DNA from: Rhizobium herbae
Lineage (GTDB): Bacteria > Pseudomonadota > Alphaproteobacteria > Rhizobiales > Rhizobiaceae
Direction: 5' to 3'
Assembly: GCF_017873135.1 (NCBI RefSeq)
Contig: NZ_JAGGJV010000006.1
Location: 62,001 to 126,000 of the forward strand
Length of the DNA stretch: 64,000 nt
Below the pieces are notes generated by a model. That model saw nothing but the letters and a program-made list of their open reading frames with translations, did not search any database and was not told the DNA's origin. Below are positions 33,447-42,240 of the stretch, in pieces (the stretch's first letter is position 1; each line of letters opens with the position of its first letter). A program made the translations under genes and the position numbers.

Positions 33447-34507
33447 TCCCGGCCGCGGACATTACATCAGCCATTTCGCAGATATCCAGAGGCTTTCGCC
33501 GTTTGAAGGGAATCGGCGATGCTGCCAATGACGATACCGGCGAGATCGTCTTCGATGAATGGGACTGGGAGGTGGGCGTCGGGCTTTACGGATATTTCCG
33601 CGATGCTGAGGAGCGCGACGATCACGCCGCGTTCGGTCGGCTGATACGCTGGTACGAAAACCAGCTCGTCCGCGGACTGCCGCGCCGTCAGGTCAACTCC
33701 ACTTCGCCAATGCTGGTGTTTTCCCTGCTTGCCGAAAAATTCGGCCGTGAGGACTGGAAGGCGATCGTCCACGACTGGGCGCAGTGGATTTTCGAGACGA
33801 TGCCCCGGACCGAGGAAGGTGGTTATCAGCACCTCGTCAAGGAGCGTGACAATGAAGGTCAGCTCTGGGACGACACGCTCTTCATGGCGGTGCTGTTCAT
33901 GACGACGGCTGGCCGGCTGTGCGGGCGGCCCGACTGGATCGAGGATGCGCATTACCAATATCTCTGCCATATCCGCTTTCTGGGTGATCCGCCGAGCGGG
34001 CTGTTCTTTCACGGCTGGACCTTTCTCGGCCGGCACAATTACGCGCGCGCTCTGTGGGCGAGGGGCAATGCCTGGATCACCATCGCCATTCCTGAACTCT
34101 TCCGCTTAGCCCCGCCAGAAGGCGCCACCGCCCGTTACCTGAAGGAAGTCTACCGCACCCAGGTCCGCGCCCTGCAGACTTTGCAGAACGAGCAGGGCAT
34201 GTTCCATACGCTGCTTGACGATACAGCTAGCCCGATCGAATCGTCCGCCACGGCGGGTATAGGCTACGGCATCCTTGCCGGCATTCGGGAAGGGCTGATC
34301 GACGAGAGTTTCAGGGAAACCGCAGAGCGTTCGCTCAGCGCTATCCTGTCGCGCATCGACGAGACTGGGCTTTTGATGGATGTTTCGGACGGCACGCCGA
34401 TGGGTGAGGATCTCGATTTTTACCGGCGGATCAAAAATCTGCCGACACCTTACGGGCAGGCGCTGGGTGGTCTGTTCCTGATGGAATCGAGACGGCAGGC
34501 GCGCTGA
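33443..34507 (+). CDS. GH105-type unsaturated rhamnogalacturonyl/glucuronyl hydrolase
   Basis: 354 aa. The fold is the alpha/alpha barrel of GH88/GH105, with the family stretches DEWDWEVGVGLYGYF, GQLWDDTLFMAVLFM (catalytic Asp region), ALWARGNAWITIAIPEL and SSATAGIGYGIL. These enzymes hydrate the unsaturated uronyl end of oligosaccharides left by lyases, releasing 5-keto-4-deoxyuronate, the KduI substrate. No signal peptide: acts after uptake. Start ATG 33443 overlaps the stop of the upstream gene. Confidence 0.88.
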   Translation: MIPAADITSAISQISRGFRRLKGIGDAANDDTGEIVFDEWDWEVGVGLYGYFRDAEERDDHAAFGRLIRWYENQLVRGLPRRQVNSTSPMLVFSLLAEKFGREDWKAIVHDWAQWIFETMPRTEEGGYQHLVKERDNEGQLWDDTLFMAVLFMTTAGRLCGRPDWIEDAHYQYLCHIRFLGDPPSGLFFHGWTFLGRHNYARALWARGNAWITIAIPELFRLAPPEGATARYLKEVYRTQVRALQTLQNEQGMFHTLLDDTASPIESSATAGIGYGILAGIREGLIDESFRETAERSLSAILSRIDETGLLMDVSDGTPMGEDLDFYRRIKNLPTPYGQALGGLFLMESRRQAR

Positions 34508-34573
34508 CGGAGAGGCTGCGCGACCGTCTCGTTGAGGTTGCGCGTCCATCACGGAAATTGGGAGGAAAGAACA

Positions 34574-35680
34574 ATGACCGCAATATCCATGAAGGATCTG
34601 CGCAAATCCTACGGATCGCTGGAAGTTATCCACGGTATCGATATCGAGGTGCAATCCGGCGAGTTCATCGCGCTTGTCGGGCCGTCAGGCTGCGGAAAAT
34701 CCACCTTGCTGCGGATGATCTCCGGCCTTGAACCTATCTCGGCAGGGCAGATGAGTTTCGACGACCAGAGGGTGAACGAGCTTTCGCCGGCCCAGCGCCA
34801 GATCGCCATGGTCTTCCAGTCCTATGCTCTCTACCCGCATATGAGCGTGCGCAAGAACCTGTCCTTCGGGCTTGAAAACCTGCGCATGGACAAGGCGGAG
34901 ATCAACCGCCGGGTCGATGCGGCAGCCAAATTGCTGGCGATCGATGGCTATCTCGACCGCAGGCCGAAGGCGCTCTCCGGTGGACAGCGCCAGCGTGTCG
35001 CGATCGGCCGGGCGATCGTGCGGCAGCCGCGCGTCTTTCTGTTCGACGAGCCGCTCTCCAATCTCGATGCGAAGCTGCGTGTCCAGACGCGCTCGGAAAT
35101 CACCAAGCTGCACAAGCAGCTGAAGACGACGATGATCTACGTCACCCATGATCAGGTCGAAGCCATGACCATGGCGCAGAAGATCGTCGTTCTCAACAAG
35201 GGCAAGGTCGAGCAGATCGGCCGTCCACTCGACCTGTTCGAGCGGCCCGCCAATCTCTTCGTCGCCGGCTTCATCGGCTCGCCGCGTATGAATATCTATC
35301 CGGGCAAGGTCGTTTCGACCGACGGCGACGGTGTGATGCTCGACAGCCCCCATCTCGGCCGTTTCATCGTGCCGGGCATTGGCGTCGACGTTCAGGTCGG
35401 CAACGACGTCGCGATCGGCCTGCGCCCGTCCCATCTCAAGCTCGGGCCTGTGACGCCCGGTACGGGCGGCGGCACGATGACGGTGGAACAGGTCGAGAGC
35501 ATGGGGCACGAAACCTTCGTCTACGGCCGTACCAGCCAGAGCGACGAATTGACGATCGTGCATGTGCCGGGGCATTTCGAGGCGGAAACCGGTTCAAGCC
35601 TCACCTTCACTTTCGATCCTGTCTTTGCCCATCTGTTTTCATCCGCCGATGGTCGGTCGCTCAAGGGAGCGCGGATATGA
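34574..35680 (+). CDS. ABC transporter ATPase (UgpC/MsmK type)
   Basis: 368 aa. Walker A GPSGCGKST, Q-loop VFQSYALYPHMSV, signature LSGGQRQRV, Walker B VFLFDEPLSNLD and switch VTHDQVEA are intact, followed by the C-terminal MalK-like regulatory OB domain (from about residue 240). Drives the oligosaccharide importer made by the next two genes and the binding protein at 29417. ATG 34574 follows GGAGGAAAG. Confidence 0.94.
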   Translation: MTAISMKDLRKSYGSLEVIHGIDIEVQSGEFIALVGPSGCGKSTLLRMISGLEPISAGQMSFDDQRVNELSPAQRQIAMVFQSYALYPHMSVRKNLSFGLENLRMDKAEINRRVDAAAKLLAIDGYLDRRPKALSGGQRQRVAIGRAIVRQPRVFLFDEPLSNLDAKLRVQTRSEITKLHKQLKTTMIYVTHDQVEAMTMAQKIVVLNKGKVEQIGRPLDLFERPANLFVAGFIGSPRMNIYPGKVVSTDGDGVMLDSPHLGRFIVPGIGVDVQVGNDVAIGLRPSHLKLGPVTPGTGGGTMTVEQVESMGHETFVYGRTSQSDELTIVHVPGHFEAETGSSLTFTFDPVFAHLFSSADGRSLKGARI

Positions 35681-36696
35681 GCGCGCCGGCGAGCGTTGCG
35701 CCGCCTGCCGTTATACGCGGCGAGCGCCTCGGAGACGGGCTCGATGCGGCGATGCGGGTGGTGGAGGTGCCGATGGCTGCGTTGCAGCGGCTCCTGGGTG
35801 CGGCGCGCATGCCCTATGTCTTCATCCTGCCGAACATGGTGCTGTTCACCATCTTCGTCTTCGTACCGGTGGGCCTTGCCATCGCCTACGCCTTTACCGG
35901 CGGCACCAATCTTCTGATCTGGGACAGGCCCTATGTCGGGCTTGAGAATTTCAGGGCGCTGCTCGATTGCGGCAGCTATCTGGAGCCGTCCACATGCCGC
36001 TATAATCTTTTCTGGACCGCCGTCCATAATACCTGGTGGTATACGCTCCTCAACACGCTCGGCACGCTTTTTTTCGCGCTGGTGACGGCGCTTGTGCTCA
36101 ATCGGCTGACGCGGGGACGCGGTTTCTTTCGCGCCGTCTTTTTCTATCCGGTGCTGTTGTCGCCGGTCGTCGTCGGTCTGATCTGGCAATGGTTTCTGGC
36201 GCGCGAAGGCTTGCTCAACGGCTTTCTGACGGACTGGTTCGATACGCGGATCATCTTCCTGCTTGACGTCGGCTGGTCGCGCGTCTGGGTCGTCTATGTC
36301 TCCATCTGGTTCCACATGGGCTTCTTCATGCTGATCATCCTTGCGGGCTTGCAGGCGATCCCGCGCGATATCTACGAGGCGGCCGAGATCGACGGAACCT
36401 CGCAATGGCGGCAGTTCTGGTGCCTCACCCTGCCGCTGCTGATGCCCAACCTGCTCGTCGTCACCGTGCTGCTCCTTATCCGCTCAGTTCAGGTTTTCGA
36501 CGAAGCTTGGGTGCTGACCAATGGCGGCGGACCGGGTACGGCGAATACATTCATCGTGCAGTTCATCTATCAGACGGCCTTTTCGCCGGATCTCCGGCTT
36601 TATGGTCTGGCATCCGCGGCCTCCGTCCTGATGGGGATTGCACTGCTTGCCCTGACACTCTCGCAGCTCTGGCTCGCCAAGAAAGCGCAGGTCTGA
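35677..36696 (+). CDS. ABC sugar permease, MalF-like
   Basis: 339-aa inner-membrane subunit with about six helices after a roughly 45-residue cytoplasmic head. The EAA loop (EAAEIDGTSQWRQFWCLTLPLL) contacts the ATPase. Start ATG 35677 overlaps the ATPase stop; one base separates its stop from the next gene. Confidence 0.93.
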   Translation: MSAPASVAPPAVIRGERLGDGLDAAMRVVEVPMAALQRLLGAARMPYVFILPNMVLFTIFVFVPVGLAIAYAFTGGTNLLIWDRPYVGLENFRALLDCGSYLEPSTCRYNLFWTAVHNTWWYTLLNTLGTLFFALVTALVLNRLTRGRGFFRAVFFYPVLLSPVVVGLIWQWFLAREGLLNGFLTDWFDTRIIFLLDVGWSRVWVVYVSIWFHMGFFMLIILAGLQAIPRDIYEAAEIDGTSQWRQFWCLTLPLLMPNLLVVTVLLLIRSVQVFDEAWVLTNGGGPGTANTFIVQFIYQTAFSPDLRLYGLASAASVLMGIALLALTLSQLWLAKKAQV

Positions 36697-36697
36697 C

Positions 36698-37741
36698 ATG
36701 ATCGCTTTTCTCGCACGCACCCGGCATCCCGGCCGAACCGATATCACCGACTGGCTGGCCTGGGGCTGGGCCACTCTCGGGACGCTGGTCGTTGCCATCC
36801 CCATTGCCTGGGCTGTGATTTCCTCGCTGAAAACGGAAGCCGAGATCAACTCCTTTCCGCCGGCGCTCGTGCCGCGTGCTGCCCAGACGATCACCGTCGA
36901 AGGCCAGGAAAAACCCTTGTCGGTATGGATCAGGACGGCGCCCGATGGCAGCGAGCAGACAGTCGCGCTGGTCCGCCGAGTCGGACTGTCGGCGACGGTA
37001 CTCGATCCTGCCAAACCGGAGGAGACCTTCCGGGTTCCTGTTACGGAACTGCGTCAGCTGAAGGAATTTCATCTGCAGTTCTCGAACTATACCGAGCCGA
37101 TGAAGCAGTTCGATTTCCTGCGTTATCTCTGGAACACGGTGTTCGTGACGGTTGTGGCCACGGTTCTGACGCTGCTCCTGAATTCGATGGCGGCTTTCGC
37201 GCTGTCAAAATACCGCTTTGCCGGCCGCAACGCCATGTTCGCGCTGATCCTGTCGACCATGATGATCCCGCTGTCGGTGATCATGGTGCCGGCCTTCATG
37301 GTGATCGTAGGCTTGAACCTTGCCGACAATCTGTGGGGCGTGATCCTTTCGACGGTCTCGACGCCAACTGGCGTCTTCCTGCTGCGCCAGTATATGCTGA
37401 CCATTCCAGACGACCTGATCGAGGCCGCCCGGGTGGATGCAGCCTCGGAATTCCGCATCTACTGGCGCATCGTGTTGCCGCTCTGCGCGCCGGCGCTGGC
37501 CGTGCTTGCCATCTTCTCTGTCATCTGGCGCTGGAACGATTTCCTCTGGCCGTTGATCGTTCTGTCGAGCCCGGAAAACTATACGCTGCAAATCGGGCTG
37601 AGCTCACTGCAGGGTCAGTTCAACGTGCAATGGCACTATATTCTTGCGATGACGGTCGTTACCTTGCTGCCGGTAACCGTGGTATTCATCTTCCTGCAGA
37701 AATATATCACCGAAGGCGTAGCCAGCAGTGGAGTGAAGTGA
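36698..37741 (+). CDS. ABC sugar permease, MalG-like
   Basis: 347 aa with six predicted helices and the EAA loop EAARVDAASEFRIYWRIVLP. A large periplasmic loop of about 90 residues sits after the first helix (from TEAEINSFPPALV to about residue 130), longer than in many MalG proteins. Partner of the permease just upstream. Confidence 0.92.
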   Translation: MIAFLARTRHPGRTDITDWLAWGWATLGTLVVAIPIAWAVISSLKTEAEINSFPPALVPRAAQTITVEGQEKPLSVWIRTAPDGSEQTVALVRRVGLSATVLDPAKPEETFRVPVTELRQLKEFHLQFSNYTEPMKQFDFLRYLWNTVFVTVVATVLTLLLNSMAAFALSKYRFAGRNAMFALILSTMMIPLSVIMVPAFMVIVGLNLADNLWGVILSTVSTPTGVFLLRQYMLTIPDDLIEAARVDAASEFRIYWRIVLPLCAPALAVLAIFSVIWRWNDFLWPLIVLSSPENYTLQIGLSSLQGQFNVQWHYILAMTVVTLLPVTVVFIFLQKYITEGVASSGVK

Positions 37742-37745
37742 CCTC

Positions 37746-38780
37746 GTGAGCATCAAGAAGATTGCGGAGCAGAGCGGTGTCTCCCTGAGCACGGTCAGTC
37801 ACGTGCTGAATGGCACTGCGAAGATCTCCGACGGCGTGCGCGATCGCGTCATGACGGTTGCGCGCGAAAGCGGTTATCTCGATTCGCGCCTCCGCCGGGC
37901 CATGCAACCGACGTTGAAATCCGTCATGCTGGTGGCTTCAGCCGACAGGCTGCCGCAGAACGACACGAACTATGTCTCCTGGACCATTCTGGAAAGCCTG
38001 CGCAAGGAGTGCGCCACGCGTGGCGTCCAGATCAAGCCGCTGGTGACGGAGGGAAAACGGTTTACACCCGGACCGATCCTGAGCCGGATCAAGGAGACGC
38101 CCTCCGATGGGATCATCGTTTATTTCGACGAGAATCCGGAGTTGCTCGAAGCCGTGTCGCGGCTCGATCGCCCGGCATTGCTTCTGGCGGGGCAGGACCC
38201 AACGATGCGGGTCGGCTCCGTCGGTATCGGCAACCGTTATGGCGCGCGGCTCGGTGTCCAGCATCTGCTCGATCTCGGACACCGCAATATCGCGTTGGTG
38301 GGATGGCCGGGGCGATACACGATCCGCCAGCGGCAGGACGGCTATAGCGAGGCAATCCGCGACCACGAGGCAATCGGCGCGCGCGGCTCAATCATTATGA
38401 TCGACAGTTTCGAGCCGGAGGAAGCAGCGAGCAGCATGCGACGCTGGCTGGAGGAAAACGGCGGCCTTGGAGACCTGACAGCGATGTTCTGTCTTGCCGA
38501 CAACATCGCCATCGGTGTTGTTCAGGCGTTGAAGGAGCGAGGCTACCGGGTCCCCGAAGACGTTTCGGTTCTTGGTTTCGACGACATCCTGCGCGGCCAG
38601 ATGATGGATCCGCCGCTTTCCACCGTGCACGCGCCGCTCGCTCAAATCGGCCGTATGGCGCTCGATGAGATGGAATATTGCCTGCGGACACTTGGCGAAC
38701 AACTGCCTGCGCGTCGCGTGGAGCTGGGTTGCACGATCGTCGAGCGAGGGTCCTGCGCGCCGTTGGCAACGGCTCGCTAG
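37746..38780 (+). CDS. LacI-family transcriptional regulator
   Basis: 344 aa. N-terminal HTH IKKIAEQSGVSLSTVSHVLN, hinge region, then a periplasmic-binding-protein-like effector domain with FEPEEAASSM and VPEDVSVLGFDDI. GTG 37746 is the start, 4 bp after the permease stop, so it is the last gene of the transport operon. Likely represses the divergent promoter through the TGAAA-N4-TTTCA palindromes, with an intermediate of uronate catabolism as inducer; both are inferences. Confidence 0.92.
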   Translation: MSIKKIAEQSGVSLSTVSHVLNGTAKISDGVRDRVMTVARESGYLDSRLRRAMQPTLKSVMLVASADRLPQNDTNYVSWTILESLRKECATRGVQIKPLVTEGKRFTPGPILSRIKETPSDGIIVYFDENPELLEAVSRLDRPALLLAGQDPTMRVGSVGIGNRYGARLGVQHLLDLGHRNIALVGWPGRYTIRQRQDGYSEAIRDHEAIGARGSIIMIDSFEPEEAASSMRRWLEENGGLGDLTAMFCLADNIAIGVVQALKERGYRVPEDVSVLGFDDILRGQMMDPPLSTVHAPLAQIGRMALDEMEYCLRTLGEQLPARRVELGCTIVERGSCAPLATAR

Positions 38781-38831
38781 CCAGCTCCAAGGGAGCCCAA
38801 TCGGTGTCCATAGCCCCGTCCCCTGTGTCTT

Positions 38832-39385
38832 GAGCGCGTTGGGCGGGGTCCGGGGCAGGCGGGCGATATCCCGACCTATGACACCACCTATCCGCCCGCT
38901 TCGGCGACAGTGTTTCAGTCCGGACCGGTCACGTTGACCAACGGCCGGGTGATTGCCGGTAGCGACAGGATTGTCGACACTACAGCGGCAAAGAACCTAA
39001 TCGTCGACGATTTCCGTCAACTGGAATTCAACGACCCAAGGACGGTTAAGTCCCTGCGCTACAATCTCTTTGTGCCGAAGAACTATGACGTCGGTAAATC
39101 CTATCCTCTGGTACTCTTCATGCACGATGCGGGCGCCACGAGCGACGTAACACGAACCACCCTGTTCCAGGGTCTGGGAGCAATCGCATGGGCGAGCCCC
39201 GCGGATCAGGCCAAGCGTCTTGCTCCGCAATTCGCGGAGATCATCGCCGATGACGATTCCAAGACTTCGGACGCACTCGATGCCACTATCAATCTGATCA
39301 AGGCGCTGACCGAGGAATACAGCGTCGACAAGAACCGGATTTACACCACGGCCAGTCGGGCGGCCGCATGATGTCGACCATGGCC
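38832..39385 (+). pseudogene. Esterase/peptidase-like alpha/beta hydrolase, truncated and frameshifted
   Basis: The plus strand reads GDIPTYDTTYPPASATVFQS, then RYNLFVPKNYDVGKSYPLVLFMHDAG and a DKNRIYTT strand. The expected nucleophile elbow GQSGGRMMSTMA follows but one base is missing just before it, so the frame stops at 39371. Both ends of the gene are gone: there is no start or signal peptide, and after about 39385 the sequence becomes the end of another gene on the opposite strand. A typical member is an exported hydrolase of the polyhydroxybutyrate-depolymerase-like group. Confidence 0.65.
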
Positions 39386-39736
39386 GTCTGTTCGGCAATC
39401 GAGAGTCCAATCGTGGAATACCGCAAATTCTCCGTTCGTCGTCGGGTGAATGTCAAACTCAACGGCATCCGCACCGGCCTCGAAACTGGCTTTCATGGAA
39501 GCGATTGTATTCTCGATGAAAACGTCACCTGAAGGCAGCATTCGCGTTGCAGTGCAGGTGTCAGATTTGACGTTCGTCATATCGTATCGAGGTACAATGC
39601 CGCGATGTGCAAGAAGGATAGGTTCACCTGCTGGACGTGCGGCGAGAAGATTGGTGTTGAGAAGGAATATCGTCGATGAAACGACGGCAGCCAGAATTAA
39701 CAAACTGATCGAAATCTTCTTCAATGCTTTCGACAT
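39386..39736 (-). pseudogene. Glycerophosphodiester phosphodiesterase, 5' fragment
   Basis: From ATG 39736 the minus strand gives a signal-anchor (ALKKISISLLILAAVVSST) and the first part of a GDPD domain: LLAHRGI, ENTIASMKASFEAGADAVEF and FHDWTLDCRTDG. It then runs straight into the broken esterase, so about two thirds of the enzyme is missing. Without the rest of the TIM barrel it cannot be active. The junction with the esterase is the trace of a deletion or inversion. Confidence 0.65.
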
Positions 39737-40122
39737 AACGGTTCGGTACCCAAAACACCGAAGCTCATTACCGATCATGACCGATTTACGGCGAGAGCTC
39801 CCCATTGGGACGATGTAAGTGGGAAATTGCCGCCAGTCGGTGATACACGTTCACGCTTCGTGCTGCCTTAGCGTGCCTGTGGGAACAGACCTTGTTCCGA
39901 CCCCAGATTGCCGCATAAACTGCACGCATGGGCGTGGCAAGAATCTGCCGCCAGAGCCGGATATATGTGAATATGATCGGTGGGTCGGCGGGTACTTCCG
40001 GAGATCGATGCCGGCGGCCATAGACCTGCCGGTCATTTTCGACTGTCACGTATAACGTGACTCGAAAAAGATGCTGCTTTGCAGCAGGCGGCGCGTCGTT
40101 GGCGGATGAGCAGGATGAGCAT
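39737..40122. other. Non-coding stretch upstream of the SDR operon
   Basis: 386 bp with no supportable gene. It contains the palindrome at 40045-40061 and GGAAC-agacctt-GTTCC near 39883-39899. An open frame on the minus strand (39786-40406) is antisense to the SDR gene. Confidence 0.5.
40045..40061. promoter_or_regulatory. Palindrome GTCACGT-ATA-ACGTGAC
   Basis: Perfect 7-bp arms with a 3-bp centre, 62 bp before the SDR start codon. Size and position fit an operator for a dimeric regulator of the SDR-HisD-ADH-kinase operon; no regulator gene is adjacent. Confidence 0.45.
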
Positions 40123-40896
40123 ATGGATATCTCGGAACTTTTCGATCTGACAGGCCGCAAGGCGCTGGTCACAGGCGCCAGCCGTGGCATCGGCCAGGCG
40201 ATTGCCGAAGCACTTGCCTCGGCTGGCGCTGATGTAGCCGTCACCGCGCGGGATCCAGGATCGCTTGAGGAAACCACGTCGCGGATAAAGGCGCTGGGCA
40301 GGCGCGCGCATGCGTTCGCGCTCGACGTGCTGGATGTCGGCGCTTGCGGTGAAGTCACCGCGACCGCGGCGGAAGCGCTTGGCGGGCTCGACATTCTCGT
40401 CAACAATGCCGGCTATGAAGAAATCAGGCCGTCGCTGGATGTCGATGAAGCGCTGTGGGACAAGATCGTTTCGACCAATCTCAAGGGCGCGTTTTTCTGC
40501 GCCCAGGCCGCCGCGCGGCAGATGCTGAACTCTGGAAAAGGCGGAGCGATCGTCAATCTCTGCTCATTGACCTCGTATGTGGGCGTGCCGACCGCCGTGC
40601 CATATGGATCGTCTAAATCCGGGCTGATGGGTATGACGCATGCATTGGCGACGGAATGGGCCGGGCTCGGCATCCGAGTCAATGCGATTGCGCCCGGTTA
40701 TTTCCGCACCGGCATGACCGATGTGTTCTATCAGGATGAGGCCTGGCAGCAGGCAATGCTGGCAAAAATCCCGCAACGCCGGTTCGGTGCCATGGACGAT
40801 GTCGCCGGCGCGGTGGTGTTTCTCGCCAGCGATTCCTCGGCCTATATCACCGGCACCTGCATCCCCATCGACGGCGGCTATCTCGCATCAATTTGA
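40123..40896 (+). CDS. Short-chain dehydrogenase/reductase
   Basis: 257-aa SDR with TGASRGIGQ (cofactor), NNAG, the catalytic Ser region NLCSLTSYVG, YGSSKSG (Tyr, Lys) and a C-terminal IDGGYLASI. It probably oxidises a secondary alcohol or reduces a ketone; the substrate is unknown. ATG 40123 follows AGGATGAG and was preferred to 40057. First gene of an operon with the HisD-like, zinc dehydrogenase and kinase genes. Confidence 0.88.
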   Translation: MDISELFDLTGRKALVTGASRGIGQAIAEALASAGADVAVTARDPGSLEETTSRIKALGRRAHAFALDVLDVGACGEVTATAAEALGGLDILVNNAGYEEIRPSLDVDEALWDKIVSTNLKGAFFCAQAAARQMLNSGKGGAIVNLCSLTSYVGVPTAVPYGSSKSGLMGMTHALATEWAGLGIRVNAIAPGYFRTGMTDVFYQDEAWQQAMLAKIPQRRFGAMDDVAGAVVFLASDSSAYITGTCIPIDGGYLASI

Positions 40897-40915
40897 ATTG
40901 TAACAGGAAAACACC

Positions 40916-42232
40916 ATGTCCGACGTCTCCTTCCACGACTTTTCGAAGCTCGACAAAGCCGGCCGCGCTAGCCTGCTGCGCCGTTCGGAAACTGATCTTT
41001 CCGGCTTCATCGACAAGGTCAAGCCGATCATCGAAGCAGTGCGGACCGAAGGGGATGCCGCGCTGGTGCGCTTTGCGCGCGATCTCGACAAGGCCGATCT
41101 CGCTGGCAAAAGCCTGAAGGCCAGCGAGGCCGAATTCGATGCGGCCTTCGACAAGGTCGAAAAGGATGTCATCGACGCCATCAAGTTCGGCATCGACAAT
41201 ATCCGCCATTTCCACGAAGAACAGAAGCCGGAGGCGATGTGGCTGAAGGAAATGCGGCCCGGCGCCTATGCGGGCGACCGTTTCACGCCGATCAAGTCGG
41301 TTGCGCTCTATATACCGCGCGGCAAGGGAGCATTCCCATCGGTGACGATGATGACAGCGGTGCCGGCCGTTGTGGCCAGGGTACCTGAGCTTGCCATCGT
41401 CACGCCACCGGCGCCGGATGGCTCGGTGGATGCCGCGACATTGGTCGCTGCACGATTGGCCGGTGTCGAAACGGTCTACAAGGTTGGCGGTGCGCAGGCC
41501 GTTGCCGCCGTTGCCTATGGCACAGAGACGATCAGGCCGGCGCTGAAAATCGTCGGCCCTGGCAGTCCCTGGGTGGTTGCAGCCAAGCGGCTGCTCGGCG
41601 GCGTCATTGATCCTGGCGTGCCTGCGGGGCCGTCGGAAGCCATCATCTTCGCCGACGACACGGTCAAGGGCGGGCTTGCGGCACTGGATGTGCTGATCGA
41701 GGCCGAGCATGGGCCGGATTCGTCGGCCTATATCGTCACCCACAGCCGCCGCGTTGCCGAAGAGGCGCTGGCGGCACTTCCCGAGCATTGGGCAAGGATG
41801 ACCGAGCAGCGCGTGGCATTTTCCAGGGCGGTGCTGACCGGCGCTTGCGGCGGCATCGTGCTGACCTCGTCGGTGGAGGAGAGCTATCGCTTTATCAACG
41901 ACTATGCGCCCGAGCACCTCGAGATCCTGTCGACCGATCCGTTTGCGCATCTCGGCCATATCACCGAAGCCGCCGAGATCCTGATGGGGCCACATACACC
42001 GGTATCGATCGGCAATTTCGGACTCGGGCCGAATGCGGTGCTGCCAACCAGCCGCTGGGCACGCACCTATGGACCGCTTTCCGTCATCGATTTCGTCAAG
42101 CGCTCTTCGATCGGTTATGTCACGGCGTCGGCTTATCCCGAATTTGCCAAACACGCCAAAACCTTGGCGAGGTATGAAGGCTTTTCCTCGCATGAGCATG
42201 CAGTATCCGAAATCCGCAAGCAGTATCTGTGA
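40916..42232 (+). CDS. HisD-family dehydrogenase, catabolic paralogue
   Basis: 438 aa, full length for the histidinol-dehydrogenase family, which oxidises a primary alcohol to a carboxylate in two NAD-dependent steps at a zinc site. Family motifs are present: YIPRGKGAFPS, KVGGAQAVAAVAYGTE, AGPSEAIIFAD, EAEHGPDSSAYIVT and NDYAPEHLEI. It lies among SDR, ADH and kinase genes, not histidine genes, so it is probably a catabolic paralogue; HpsN, which oxidises dihydroxypropanesulfonate, is a known example with SDR partners. Other hydroxylated substrates are equally possible. Confidence 0.88.
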   Translation: MSDVSFHDFSKLDKAGRASLLRRSETDLSGFIDKVKPIIEAVRTEGDAALVRFARDLDKADLAGKSLKASEAEFDAAFDKVEKDVIDAIKFGIDNIRHFHEEQKPEAMWLKEMRPGAYAGDRFTPIKSVALYIPRGKGAFPSVTMMTAVPAVVARVPELAIVTPPAPDGSVDAATLVAARLAGVETVYKVGGAQAVAAVAYGTETIRPALKIVGPGSPWVVAAKRLLGGVIDPGVPAGPSEAIIFADDTVKGGLAALDVLIEAEHGPDSSAYIVTHSRRVAEEALAALPEHWARMTEQRVAFSRAVLTGACGGIVLTSSVEESYRFINDYAPEHLEILSTDPFAHLGHITEAAEILMGPHTPVSIGNFGLGPNAVLPTSRWARTYGPLSVIDFVKRSSIGYVTASAYPEFAKHAKTLARYEGFSSHEHAVSEIRKQYL

Positions 42233-42240
42233 GGATGACG

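Noticed and set aside
40916-42232. Calling the HisD-like gene a histidine biosynthesis gene
   Set aside because: Its operon partners are dehydrogenases and a kinase, with no other his gene near; a catabolic paralogue is more likely.
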